64,000 nt of DNA from an uncultured Lachnospiraceae bacterium (GTDB taxonomy: Bacteria; Bacillota; Clostridia; Lachnospirales; Lachnospiraceae): positions 62,001 through 126,000 of the forward strand of contig CAJTRK010000004.1 in the NCBI GenBank assembly GCA_910578475.1, written 5' to 3'. The position numbers and the translations under genes were made by a program. The notes beneath the pieces are model-generated. The model was not told the origin of the DNA and did not search any database. It was given only the letters and a program-made list of their open reading frames with translations. Position 1 is the first letter of the stretch. Each line of letters begins with the position of its first letter. Shown in pieces: positions 1 to 7,851 of the stretch.

Positions 1-1
1 A

Positions 2-781
2 GAATTTGGCTATCAGGATAACCTGATTGTAACCGGCGAACCGTTTGCGCTCTGGGTTATCGAAAGCGCCAGAGACATCAGCGATGAGCTGCCGCTGCCA
101 AAGGCAGGACTTCCTGTTATTTTCACGGATAACCAGAAACCGTATAAGCAGAGAAAAGTACGGATTCTGAACGGGGCGCACACCTCTTTCGTACTCGCTT
201 CTTACCTGTGTGGAAACGATATCGTGCTGGAATCCATGAACGATGAACTGATTCTGAATTTCATTAAAGCGACGATTTTTGACGAGGTCATCCCGACACT
301 GACGCTTCCGAAGCAGGAGCTTGACGAGTTTGCGGAAGCGGTGCTGACGAGATTTAACAATCCGTATGTAAAACACGCACACCTGTCGATTTCCCTGAAT
401 TCCGTTTCCAAATGGCGGGCGAGATGTATGCCGAGCTTTCTGGGCTATATCGAGAAAGAGGGAAAAGTTCCGCCGCATCTGACCTTCTCGCTGGCAGCTC
501 TGATGGCATTCTATACCGGAACGGAAATCAGAGACAAGGCGCTGATTGGACATCGCGACGGACAGGAATACAATATTATGGACGATGCCGCGGTACTGGA
601 ATTTTTTGCGGCAAACAGCGGAAAAGAACCGAAAGAGTTTGCTCATGCGGTACTTGCGAATACAGATTTCTGGGGACAGGATTTAAGCGCGCTTGCGGGT
701 GTGGAAGAGACAATAGTTTCTTACCTGACGGATATCCGGGAACTGGGAATGCGAGGAACGATGGAGAAGGTTTTCGCATAG
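2..781 (+). CDS. uxaB: Tagaturonate reductase (altronate oxidoreductase), C-terminal part
   Basis: The frame is open from the window edge to a TAG stop, giving about 259 residues of the C-terminal half of a protein that is usually near 480-500 residues. The visible part contains the KVRILNGAHTSFV segment and the following LCGNDIVLESMND stretch, characteristic of UxaB-type members of the mannitol dehydrogenase family. These enzymes reduce D-tagaturonate to D-altronate with NADH in the cytoplasm, a step of galacturonate catabolism. uxaA starts only 16 bp downstream, so the pair is surely one operon. The NAD-binding N-terminus lies outside the window. The closest alternative, fructuronate reductase (UxuB), is less likely given the altronate dehydratase next door. 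Confidence 0.9.
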   Translation, partial: EFGYQDNLIVTGEPFALWVIESARDISDELPLPKAGLPVIFTDNQKPYKQRKVRILNGAHTSFVLASYLCGNDIVLESMNDELILNFIKATIFDEVIPTLTLPKQELDEFAEAVLTRFNNPYVKHAHLSISLNSVSKWRARCMPSFLGYIEKEGKVPPHLTFSLAALMAFYTGTEIRDKALIGHRDGQEYNIMDDAAVLEFFAANSGKEPKEFAHAVLANTDFWGQDLSALAGVEETIVSYLTDIRELGMRGTMEKVFA

Positions 782-797
782 AAATCAGGGGGGCAGG

Positions 798-2279
798 ATG
801 AAAGACTATATCAAAATTCATGAAAATGATAATGTCGTTGTAGCAATTAAAGAAATCGCCGTGGGGGAAAGCGTCGAAGCCGGCGGGGTGCAGGTAAGCG
901 CCAGAGAAACGATTCCGGCGGGACATAAAATGGCGCTTTGCGATATTGCAAAGGATGACGAAGTGGTTAAGTACGGATTCTGTATCGGCAATGCGAAAGA
1001 AGATATCACAGCGGGCTCATGGATACATACGCACAATGTAAAGACTGCGCTCGGAGACTTGCTGGAATACAATTATGAACCGACTCCGGTCGAAGAAAAG
1101 ACCACATCCGACGCTGTATTTATGGGGTATCAGCGGCCGGATGGCAAGGTCGGGGTGAGAAATGAAATCTGGATAATTCCGACGGTTGGCTGCGTGAACA
1201 ATGTAGCCGCCGCGCTCGCCAAAGCGGCGAACGAAAGGCTGAAAGGTTCGGTAGAAGAAGTTATTGCTTTTCCGCATCCGTATGGATGTTCCCAGATGGG
1301 CGACGACCAGGAGCACACGAGAACCATACTGGCGGATTTGATTCAGCATCCCAATGCCGGCGGCGTACTGGTGCTCGGACTTGGATGCGAAAACAGCAAT
1401 ATCGATGTTCTGAAACCGTATATCGGGGAAGTGAATCCGGACAGAGTGAAATTCCTTGTCAGCCAGGAAACGGAAGACGAGATGGAGACGGGCGGAAAAC
1501 TGTTGGATGAACTGATTTCCTACGCATCTGGTTTTGAGCGGGAAGAAATCAGCGTATCGAAACTCATCATCGGCATGAAATGCGGCGGAAGCGACGGATT
1601 TTCCGGCATTACGGCAAATCCGCTGGTCGGAAAGTTTTCCGATTTGCTCATCAGCAAAAAAGGCACGACGATTTTGACGGAAGTTCCGGAAATGTTCGGT
1701 GCGGAAACGCTGCTCATGAACAGGTGTGAGAACCGGGAACTGTTCGATGAGACGGTGAAGCTGATAAACGATTTTAAACAGTATTTTAAAGACAACCACC
1801 AGACAATCTATGAAAACCCGTCGCCGGGAAATAAAAAAGGCGGTATCTCCACATTGGAGGATAAGTCCCTGGGCTGTACACAGAAATCCGGGAGCGCGCC
1901 GGTCAGGGGCGTGCTGGCATACGGACAGCGCGTAGAAAAAGCGGGACTCAACCTGTTAAGCGCACCGGGCAACGACCTGGTGGCGTCTACGGCTCTGGCG
2001 GCGAGCGGCGCGCATATCGTACTGTTTACGACCGGACGCGGGACACCTTTTGCATCACCCGTACCGACAGTTAAGATATCAAGCAACAGCGCGTTGGCCG
2101 GGAAGAAAAAGAACTGGATAGACTTTAATGCCGGTGTGCTGGTAGAAGATAAGGATATCGACGAAACGGCACAGGAATTGTTCGATTATGTAGTGGCGGT
2201 GGCTTCCGGGAAAAAGGTTTGCAGCGAAGAAGCTGGATTCCACGACATGGCGATTTTCAAACAGGGCGTGACGCTGTAA
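798..2279 (+). CDS. uxaA: Altronate dehydratase
   Basis: This 493-residue protein has the full UxaA layout. An N-terminal SAF domain (about residues 1-95, with a WIHTHNVKT stretch) is followed by the large dehydratase domain containing PHPYGCSQMGDD and GCENSNID. UxaA removes water from D-altronate to give 2-keto-3-deoxygluconate, using a bound divalent metal. The start follows a GGGGGG-containing ribosome site 16 bp after uxaB, so the two are co-transcribed. Length is normal for the family. The 3' end of the gene is partly repeated twice in the spacer behind it, described as a separate repeat feature. Confidence 0.94.
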   Translation: MKDYIKIHENDNVVVAIKEIAVGESVEAGGVQVSARETIPAGHKMALCDIAKDDEVVKYGFCIGNAKEDITAGSWIHTHNVKTALGDLLEYNYEPTPVEEKTTSDAVFMGYQRPDGKVGVRNEIWIIPTVGCVNNVAAALAKAANERLKGSVEEVIAFPHPYGCSQMGDDQEHTRTILADLIQHPNAGGVLVLGLGCENSNIDVLKPYIGEVNPDRVKFLVSQETEDEMETGGKLLDELISYASGFEREEISVSKLIIGMKCGGSDGFSGITANPLVGKFSDLLISKKGTTILTEVPEMFGAETLLMNRCENRELFDETVKLINDFKQYFKDNHQTIYENPSPGNKKGGISTLEDKSLGCTQKSGSAPVRGVLAYGQRVEKAGLNLLSAPGNDLVASTALAASGAHIVLFTTGRGTPFASPVPTVKISSNSALAGKKKNWIDFNAGVLVEDKDIDETAQELFDYVVAVASGKKVCSEEAGFHDMAIFKQGVTL

Positions 2280-2371
2280 CAAGGAAAAATCAAGAAAACA
2301 TTTCAAACGGGGCGCGGCGCTGTAACAACGAAAAACAAGAAAGCATTTTCAAACAGGGCATAACGTTATAA
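2255..2371 (+). repeat. Three tandem degenerate copies of the uxaA 3' end, 46-bp period
   Basis: The block beginning TTTCAAAC that contains the uxaA stop codon (2255) recurs at 2301 and again at 2347, an exact 46-bp period. Each copy carries a CAGGGC- or CGGGGC-like core, an ACGCTGTAAC-like stop-codon segment, and then an A-rich AAG-AAAACA-type tail. Copies 2 and 3 have accumulated substitutions. The array looks like an old local duplication of the gene end rather than coding sequence. It sits between uxaA and the kduD-like gene. Confidence 0.85.
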
Positions 2372-2410
2372 AATGATAAGTAGCCACAAAAAATAAAGGA
2401 GGAAAAGGAA

Positions 2411-3214
2411 ATGGCAATTTTAGACAAGTTTTCATTGGAAGGAAAGGTAGCTCTCGTAACGGGCGCTTCTTACGGAATCGGTTTTGCGCTTGCAACCGCA
2501 TATGCAGAAGCCGGAGCAACCATCGTTTTCAATGATATCAAGCAGGAATTGGTGGACAAGGGCATTGCTGCATACAAGGAAAAAGGCATCGAAGCACACG
2601 GCTATGTATGCGACGTAACGAACGAAGAACAGGTGAATGAGCTGGTTGCCAAAGTGGAAAAGGAAGTAGGCGTTATTGATATTCTTGTAAACAACGCAGG
2701 TATCATCAAACGGATTCCGATGTGTGATATGACGGCGGCTGAATTCAGACAGGTAATCGACGTAGACCTGAACGCTCCGTTCATCGTTTCCAAAGCGGTT
2801 ATTCCGTCCATGATTAAAAAGGGACACGGAAAAATTATAAACATCTGCTCTATGATGAGCGAACTCGGACGCGAGACCGTATCCGCATATGCGGCTGCAA
2901 AAGGTGGTCTGAAAATGCTGACAAAAAATATCGCATCCGAGTACGGCGAGTTCAATATTCAGTGTAACGGTATCGGCCCCGGCTATATCGCGACACCTCA
3001 GACCGCGCCGCTGCGTGAGATTCAGCCTGACGGTTCGAGACATCCTTTCGACCAGTTCATTATCGCAAAAACACCTGCGGCAAGATGGGGAGAAGCGGAA
3101 GACCTTCAGGGTACGGCGGTATTCCTTGCATCCGACGCATCGAACTTTGTAAACGGACACGTTGTTTATGTAGACGGCGGAATCCTTGCTTATATCGGGA
3201 AACAGCCGGGCTAA
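2411..3214 (+). CDS. kduD: KduD-like 2-dehydro-3-deoxy-gluconate 5-dehydrogenase / gluconate 5-dehydrogenase (SDR)
   Basis: This is a 267-residue classical short-chain dehydrogenase. It has the TGASYGIG nucleotide-binding turn (about residues 18-25), NNAG (about 94-97), and the YAAAK active site after the ICSMMS serine region. The C-terminal GHVVYVDGG is also typical. Length and sequence style fit KduD, which interconverts 3-deoxy-D-glycero-2,5-hexodiulosonate and 2-keto-3-deoxygluconate during breakdown of unsaturated uronates. Many relatives are labelled gluconate 5-dehydrogenase, so the substrate is inferred from the uxaBA, GH28 and GH105 neighbours. The start follows AAAGGAGGAAAAGG. Confidence 0.8.
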   Translation: MAILDKFSLEGKVALVTGASYGIGFALATAYAEAGATIVFNDIKQELVDKGIAAYKEKGIEAHGYVCDVTNEEQVNELVAKVEKEVGVIDILVNNAGIIKRIPMCDMTAAEFRQVIDVDLNAPFIVSKAVIPSMIKKGHGKIINICSMMSELGRETVSAYAAAKGGLKMLTKNIASEYGEFNIQCNGIGPGYIATPQTAPLREIQPDGSRHPFDQFIIAKTPAARWGEAEDLQGTAVFLASDASNFVNGHVVYVDGGILAYIGKQPG

Positions 3215-3455
3215 GTGTGAAGAGAAGTTCTAAAGCTCACGCCAATGGGCGTTTCGCTAAGAACTTCTACGGTTCGCAGAGCGAACCTTCTTCACAAGTG
3301 TGAAATTCTTCACACAGCAGAATGTCCGTACGGCCATTCTGCATGGATGCCTGTGCCGCCTTGTCGACATGAATGTTTGGGCGGCGGAATCGCTTTGGAG
3401 CGATTCTGTCAGGAAAAATCCGTTCGAGTTGAAGGATTGGAAATCGAAATTACAG
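3215..3455 (+). repeat. Multi-hairpin island 1
   Basis: This non-coding stretch is packed with short perfect palindromes. An outer pair TGTGAAGA (3216-3223) / TCTTCACA (3289-3296) encloses AGAAGTTCT (3223-3231) / AGAACTTCT (3260-3268) and the hairpin GGTTCGC-AGA-GCGAACC (3271-3287). It is followed by GTGTGAA-ATTC-TTCACAC (3298-3315), CAGAATG / CATTCTG (3318-3341) and GAATCGCT-TTGG-AGCGATTC (3387-3406). Small ORFs here are by-products of the palindromes. Modules recur in the islands near 49.2 and 51.3 kb. Function is unknown. Confidence 0.8.
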
Positions 3456-3492
3456 AGGCGGCAGAGAAAAAGGACTGCCGCCTTTTTGTTTT
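3456..3492 (+). terminator. Rho-independent terminator after kduD-like gene
   Basis: The stem AGGCGGCAG (3456-3464) pairs perfectly with CTGCCGCCT (3475-3483) around a 10-nt A-rich loop. It is followed at once by TTTTGTTTT. This is a textbook intrinsic terminator closing the uxaB-uxaA-kduD unit before the GH28 gene. Confidence 0.88.
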
Positions 3493-3560
3493 AGAGAGGG
3501 TATCGGACGGGAAACGCCGAGAGTAAAAAATGAAAGAGCAGAAAGGATATGGGAATTATC

Positions 3561-5120
3561 ATGGATATTCGGCTGGTTATGATTACGTCGCGGAGCGTGA
3601 CATTTGAGTTAAATGACGGGGGAACTTATGAGACAAAAGAAAAATACAGGATTCTGTTGAACGGTGCGGAACGGGGAACAGCGGACACGGTGATTACCAG
3701 TCTTTTTGATTTGAAACCGGATACGGAATACGAGCTGGATGTCCGGAGGGAAGACGGCACGAGTGCGGGGAGTCTTTCTTTCCGGACGGAAGAAGAGTTC
3801 GTTACGATAAATGTCAGGGAACTGGGAGCTGCCGGGGACGGGCTGTCGGATGATACCGGATTTATTCAGGCGGCGATTATGGCCTGCCCGTCGGGGAGCC
3901 GCGTTCTGATTCCGAGAGGAAAATATAAAATTACGAGCATATTTCTGAAAAGCGGAATCCATCTGGAGATTGCCAAAGGAGCGGAACTGCTTGCGGAAAC
4001 CGACAGAGACCGGTTCGCAAAATTTCCGGGAAGAATCGAGAGCTATGATGAAAAAGATGAATTTCATCTCGGCACATGGGAAGGAAATCCGCTGCCGATG
4101 TTTGCCGGAATCATTTCGGGAATCGGCGTAACCGATGTGAAACTTTATGGCGAGGGGGTCATCAACGGATGCGCTTCGGAAGAAAACTGGTGGCATAATC
4201 CCAAAGTGATGGTCGGCGCTTTTCGGCCGAGAATGCTGTTTTTAAACAAATGTAAGCGGATACAGGTACAGGGACTGACCTTCCGGAACAGCCCTGCGTG
4301 GGTCATCCACCCGTTTTTCAGTGATGACTTGCTGTTTGCGAATCTGGAAGTGCGTAATCCGCAGAAATCGCCGAACACTGACGGACTGGACCCGGAATCC
4401 TGTAAAAATGTGGAAATCATGGGCGTGCATTTTTCTCTGGGAGACGATTGCATCGCGGTCAAATCCGGTAAAGTATATATGGGGAAAAAATATAAAAGAG
4501 CCTCTGAAAACATACATGTAAGCCATTGTCTGATGGAGAACGGACACGGCGCGGTCACAGTCGGAAGCGAAATCGGGGCGGGCGTGCGCGGCATGACAGT
4601 TGAAAAGTGCCGTTTTTCCCATACGGACCGCGGGCTTCGAATCAAAACAAGACGTGGACGCGGCGAAGACTCGATTCTGGACGAAATCGTATTCCGGGAT
4701 ATCGAAATGGATAACGTTATGACGCCTTTTGCGGCAAACGCATTTTACTTCTGCGACCCCGACGGAAAAACGGAATATGTGCAGTCGAGGGAAGCGTTTC
4801 CGGTAGATGAGAGAACGCCTGCGCTGAAACATTTTCTCTTCGAGAATATCCATGCAGTCAACTGCCATGTTGCGGCAATCTTTTTTGAAGGGCTGCCGGA
4901 GCGCAAAATTGAAAAAATCGAAATGAAGAACTGCTCGATTTCATTTGCTGAGGATGCCAGAAAAGATGTACCGATTATGTCGGAAGGCGTGGAAGCGTGC
5001 TCGAAGAAAGGAATCCACGCGGTCAACGTGAAACAGCTGATTCTGGAAAATGTAGTGATTGAAGGTGCGGTCGGAGAGCCGCTTGAACTGACAGGAGTGG
5101 AAGAACTGAAACAGAGCTGA
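3561..5120 (+). CDS. GH28 polygalacturonase, cytoplasmic, with N-terminal fibronectin-like domain
   Basis: Residues ~1-75 look like a fibronectin type III domain. Residues ~80-500 form a right-handed beta-helix GH28 domain with all four family motifs: NTDGLDP, GDDCIAVKSG, GHGAVTVGSE and RIKTRRGRG. These include the catalytic aspartates and the GHG histidine. GH28 enzymes hydrolyse alpha-1,4 galacturonosyl linkages. No signal peptide is present, so it probably acts on imported oligogalacturonides, perhaps as an exo-enzyme. I chose the ATG at 3561 (519 residues) because the ATG at 3549 lies only 2 nt behind the GAAAGG site. The longer form would add four residues. A TIM-barrel isomerase-like gene follows 56 bp downstream. 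Confidence 0.9.
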   Translation: MDIRLVMITSRSVTFELNDGGTYETKEKYRILLNGAERGTADTVITSLFDLKPDTEYELDVRREDGTSAGSLSFRTEEEFVTINVRELGAAGDGLSDDTGFIQAAIMACPSGSRVLIPRGKYKITSIFLKSGIHLEIAKGAELLAETDRDRFAKFPGRIESYDEKDEFHLGTWEGNPLPMFAGIISGIGVTDVKLYGEGVINGCASEENWWHNPKVMVGAFRPRMLFLNKCKRIQVQGLTFRNSPAWVIHPFFSDDLLFANLEVRNPQKSPNTDGLDPESCKNVEIMGVHFSLGDDCIAVKSGKVYMGKKYKRASENIHVSHCLMENGHGAVTVGSEIGAGVRGMTVEKCRFSHTDRGLRIKTRRGRGEDSILDEIVFRDIEMDNVMTPFAANAFYFCDPDGKTEYVQSREAFPVDERTPALKHFLFENIHAVNCHVAAIFFEGLPERKIEKIEMKNCSISFAEDARKDVPIMSEGVEACSKKGIHAVNVKQLILENVVIEGAVGEPLELTGVEELKQS

Positions 5121-5176
5121 GCATTTTAACGCGAAACCGCATACATCATTTGAGCGGAGAAAGGACGGGAACTATC

Positions 5177-6016
5177 ATGCAATTAGGCATACGTTTACAT
5201 GACATCGAAAAGGCGCCGCTTCCGGAGCGGCTGCAGATTGCGGCGAGGCAGGGTTTTGCCTGCGGACATCTGGCGCTTTCCAAAGTGATTTCCGAATATT
5301 CGGTGGCCGACAGCGCGTTGACACCGGGCTTTGCCTGTTATCTGAAAAATATGTTTGCCGAAGCGGGAATCGATATTGCAGTACTCGGATGTTATCTGAA
5401 TCTGGCAAACCCGAACGAGGAAAGTCTGAAAAAAATCCAGTCCCGCTATCTGGCGCATATTCGTTTTGCTTCCCTGCTCGGAGCGGGAGTTGTAGGGACG
5501 GAAACGGGAGCCGTCAACGAGGCGTACAAGTTTGAAGAACGGAATCATTCCGAAGAAGCCCTAGAGATTTTCATCAGAAATCTGAGGCCGGTTGTGGAAT
5601 ATGCGGAGAAGATGGGCGTTATTTTTGCAATCGAGCCGGTCTTCAAACATATCGTATGCAATCCGCAGCGCGCAAGACGGGTGTTGGACGAAATCGGTTC
5701 TCCAAACCTCCAGATAATTTTTGACCCGGTGAACCTGCTGGATATCAGCAATTACCGGAACCGGGAACAGATTATTCATGAAGCGGTGGAAACGCTTGGA
5801 AAGGATATTGCCGTAGTGCATATCAAAGACTTTATTGTGGAGAACGAGGAACTTGTTTCTGTCGCAGCGGGCACGGGCGAGATGGATTATACGGAAATCA
5901 TCCGTTTCATCAAAAAAGAGAAACCGTATATCCACGCAACGTTGGAAAATACGGTTCCCGAAAATGCCGAAGCGGCCCGAAAATACATTCAGAAGCTGTG
6001 GGATGAAGCTATGTGA
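5177..6016 (+). CDS. Sugar phosphate isomerase/epimerase-like TIM-barrel protein
   Basis: This 279-residue protein belongs to the xylose-isomerase-like / AP-endonuclease-2 TIM-barrel superfamily. Metal-ligand positions typical of the family are visible: E in FAIEPV, D in IIFDPVN, H in VVHIKDF and E in ATLENT. Members isomerise or epimerise sugars or process inositol- and uronate-type keto acids, so the exact substrate cannot be read from sequence. The start at 5177 sits 12 nt after AGAAAGGA. An earlier ATG at 5150 would add nine residues without a good ribosome site. Its place after GH28 suggests handling of a pectin-derived monosaccharide. It converges with the serine hydrolase gene on the other strand. 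Confidence 0.72.
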   Translation: MQLGIRLHDIEKAPLPERLQIAARQGFACGHLALSKVISEYSVADSALTPGFACYLKNMFAEAGIDIAVLGCYLNLANPNEESLKKIQSRYLAHIRFASLLGAGVVGTETGAVNEAYKFEERNHSEEALEIFIRNLRPVVEYAEKMGVIFAIEPVFKHIVCNPQRARRVLDEIGSPNLQIIFDPVNLLDISNYRNREQIIHEAVETLGKDIAVVHIKDFIVENEELVSVAAGTGEMDYTEIIRFIKKEKPYIHATLENTVPENAEAARKYIQKLWDEAM

Positions 6017-6044
6017 AGCCTGTTCCCGTTGGGAGAAAGCCTTT

Positions 6045-7511
6045 TCACTTTTCAACTGTGCAGTACAAATGCCCGTTAAATTCCTGAAACAGGCTTTCCT
6101 CTTTCTTCCGCATGAAAACGGTCAGGTCGTCTTTCCCGAAAGACAGCTGAAAATGTACGCTGCCGACATAGGCATCAATGACATGCGCCATGATATAAAG
6201 CGTGCCGTCCGAAAGCCATGCGCCGCTTGCCGCGTAACGCTGGTCATAAAGCGGGAATGTGCCGGTCTGCATATTGCCGAGGCCGAATTGAATCGAATAT
6301 GGCCGCTGCCGGTGAAGGAAAGAGAGCGTTCCGGTTTGCTGACCGGAGGATGTCCGTTCGAAGCGGAGGGTAAAACTTTCAAAGCCGGAAACTTCGTCGG
6401 AAGTTCCTGACCGGACAAGAAAAGTTTTTCCGTTGATTTCATCCGCCACAGCGGATGCGCGGGCTCCCGATAAAGGCTCCAGTCTGAGAGAAGAAGCATT
6501 TTCTTCGAGAAGAAGCGCTTTTTCAGGACTGGCAGGCAAAGCGTCATCCTGTATGTACGGGAGAATTTCTTCGTAAAGGGCGTCATAAATCTGCTGATTG
6601 CCGCCCTGAATATCCTGTGTATCGGCGGTCGTGACACAAATCAGGTCGTAATCCGGAAGGAAAATGATGAGCTGGCCGCCCATGCCGTAGCAGGTATAAC
6701 CATTGTGCGAGCCGCGCCAGAACTGCATACCGTATCCCTGTGCTTCGCTCGGGACGGGCGCGGTAACGCAGGTGTCGCTTAAATGGGACACCGCCATGTC
6801 GATGTAAGATGCGGAAAGCAGCTGTTGTCCGCAAACCTCTCCTCTGTGCGCGATGAAGTAACCGAATTTCAGCAAATCCGTGGAGCGCGCTACGAGGCCG
6901 GAACCGCCAAGAGAGACGCCAAAAGGGTCTTTGACCATGTAGGATTCATCCGAAAAACCAAGAGGAGCCAGTTTCTTTTTCAGGTAATCCAGCATGGAAA
7001 GCCCGGTCATTTTTTCCACCAGCGCGCAGAGCGTATGCGGTGCGGAAGTGTCATAGTGAAAAAGGGTTCCTGCCGGATGGGTCGGCGGTGTCGTAAAATA
7101 GCTTTCCACCCAGTCGGTGTTCATATTGAGTTTGTAGGTGGTAGCCGCATGGCAGGAACGCATCATCAACATGTCTTTGATTGTCGTTGCGGCAATCCAG
7201 GGATGTACCCGTTCCGGAAGTTTTTCCGGGAAGTGCCTGATAATCGGGTCGTCCAGAGAAAGTTTTCCCTCTTCCGCCAACAGGCCGATTGCAACGGCGG
7301 TAAAGCTTTTGCTGATGGAGAACATGCGGTGCAGCGTTTCGGCGCGGCAGGGAGAATAGTACCCTTCAAAAATCAGTTTGTCACGGCGCATCAAAAGCAG
7401 ACTGTGCATGGGAATCCGGCGCGCCGCAAGGCGCTTCGTGAACCGGATAATGGAATCGCCCGGAACGCCTGCGGCCTCCGGTGCAGTTTTTTCAAAAATG
7501 AGCGTACGCAT
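6045..7511 (-). CDS. Beta-lactamase-family serine hydrolase
   Basis: A 488-residue protein with the penicillin-binding / class C beta-lactamase fold. The SxxK nucleophile motif is S65-I-S-K68 inside MFSISKSF, and a tyrosine motif appears as HYDTSAPHTL. Residues ~1-340 form the hydrolase domain and the rest is an extra beta-rich C-terminal domain. Many such proteins are esterases or peptidases rather than antibiotic-resistance enzymes. There is no signal peptide, so a cytoplasmic esterase acting on acylated sugars is conceivable but unproven. It is the only reverse-strand gene in the pectin block and converges on the isomerase-like gene with 28 bp between stops. Confidence 0.75.
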   Translation of the reverse strand: MRTLIFEKTAPEAAGVPGDSIIRFTKRLAARRIPMHSLLLMRRDKLIFEGYYSPCRAETLHRMFSISKSFTAVAIGLLAEEGKLSLDDPIIRHFPEKLPERVHPWIAATTIKDMLMMRSCHAATTYKLNMNTDWVESYFTTPPTHPAGTLFHYDTSAPHTLCALVEKMTGLSMLDYLKKKLAPLGFSDESYMVKDPFGVSLGGSGLVARSTDLLKFGYFIAHRGEVCGQQLLSASYIDMAVSHLSDTCVTAPVPSEAQGYGMQFWRGSHNGYTCYGMGGQLIIFLPDYDLICVTTADTQDIQGGNQQIYDALYEEILPYIQDDALPASPEKALLLEENASSLRLEPLSGARASAVADEINGKTFLVRSGTSDEVSGFESFTLRFERTSSGQQTGTLSFLHRQRPYSIQFGLGNMQTGTFPLYDQRYAASGAWLSDGTLYIMAHVIDAYVGSVHFQLSFGKDDLTVFMRKKEESLFQEFNGHLYCTVEK

Positions 7512-7851
7512 ATATTTTCACCTCGTCTTATTAATCAATTCATTGTATCATAATTTTTTTGTTTTGCCAAAAAGATGCGTTTCGAAAAGAACTGTTTCGG
7601 AATGAAATTGAAATGAATCGAAATAAAATCGAAATAAAATGCAGAGATGAAATTCAGAAATACATTTTTGCAAAATGGAAAATATGCAAAATAAAATGTG
7701 AACAGCAGTGTAAATAAAAATGGTAAATTTTACAAAAAATGTTTCAAAATGAACAAAAGCATTGTATAATAATACCAGTAATGCCTGAAATATAAAAATG
7801 AAAATTGTGAAGTAACTGGCAGAACGGAAGAAGGAGGACGAAGGGACTGTT
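7512..7851. other. 340-bp AT-rich intergenic region upstream of the chemoreceptor
   Basis: This spacer separates the divergent serine hydrolase and chemoreceptor genes. It is AT-rich, with short direct repeats of a GAAATAAAATC-like unit around 7618-7645 and a near-palindrome GTAAATTTTAC at 7723-7733. A TATAAT hexamer lies at 7765-7770 without a clear -35 partner. The block GGTAAATTTTACAAAAAAT (7722-7740) has a close match upstream of the arabinose binding-protein gene near 39.93 kb. No ORF of substance was seen. Confidence 0.5.

Noticed and set aside
3085..3526. Small plus-strand ORFs at the kduD end and in island 1
   Set aside because: They overlap kduD in another frame or run through palindromes and the terminator, with no homology.
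6045..7511. Antibiotic-resistance beta-lactamase
   Set aside because: It has no signal peptide, an extra C-terminal domain, and a carbohydrate-locus setting, so a general serine hydrolase is safer.
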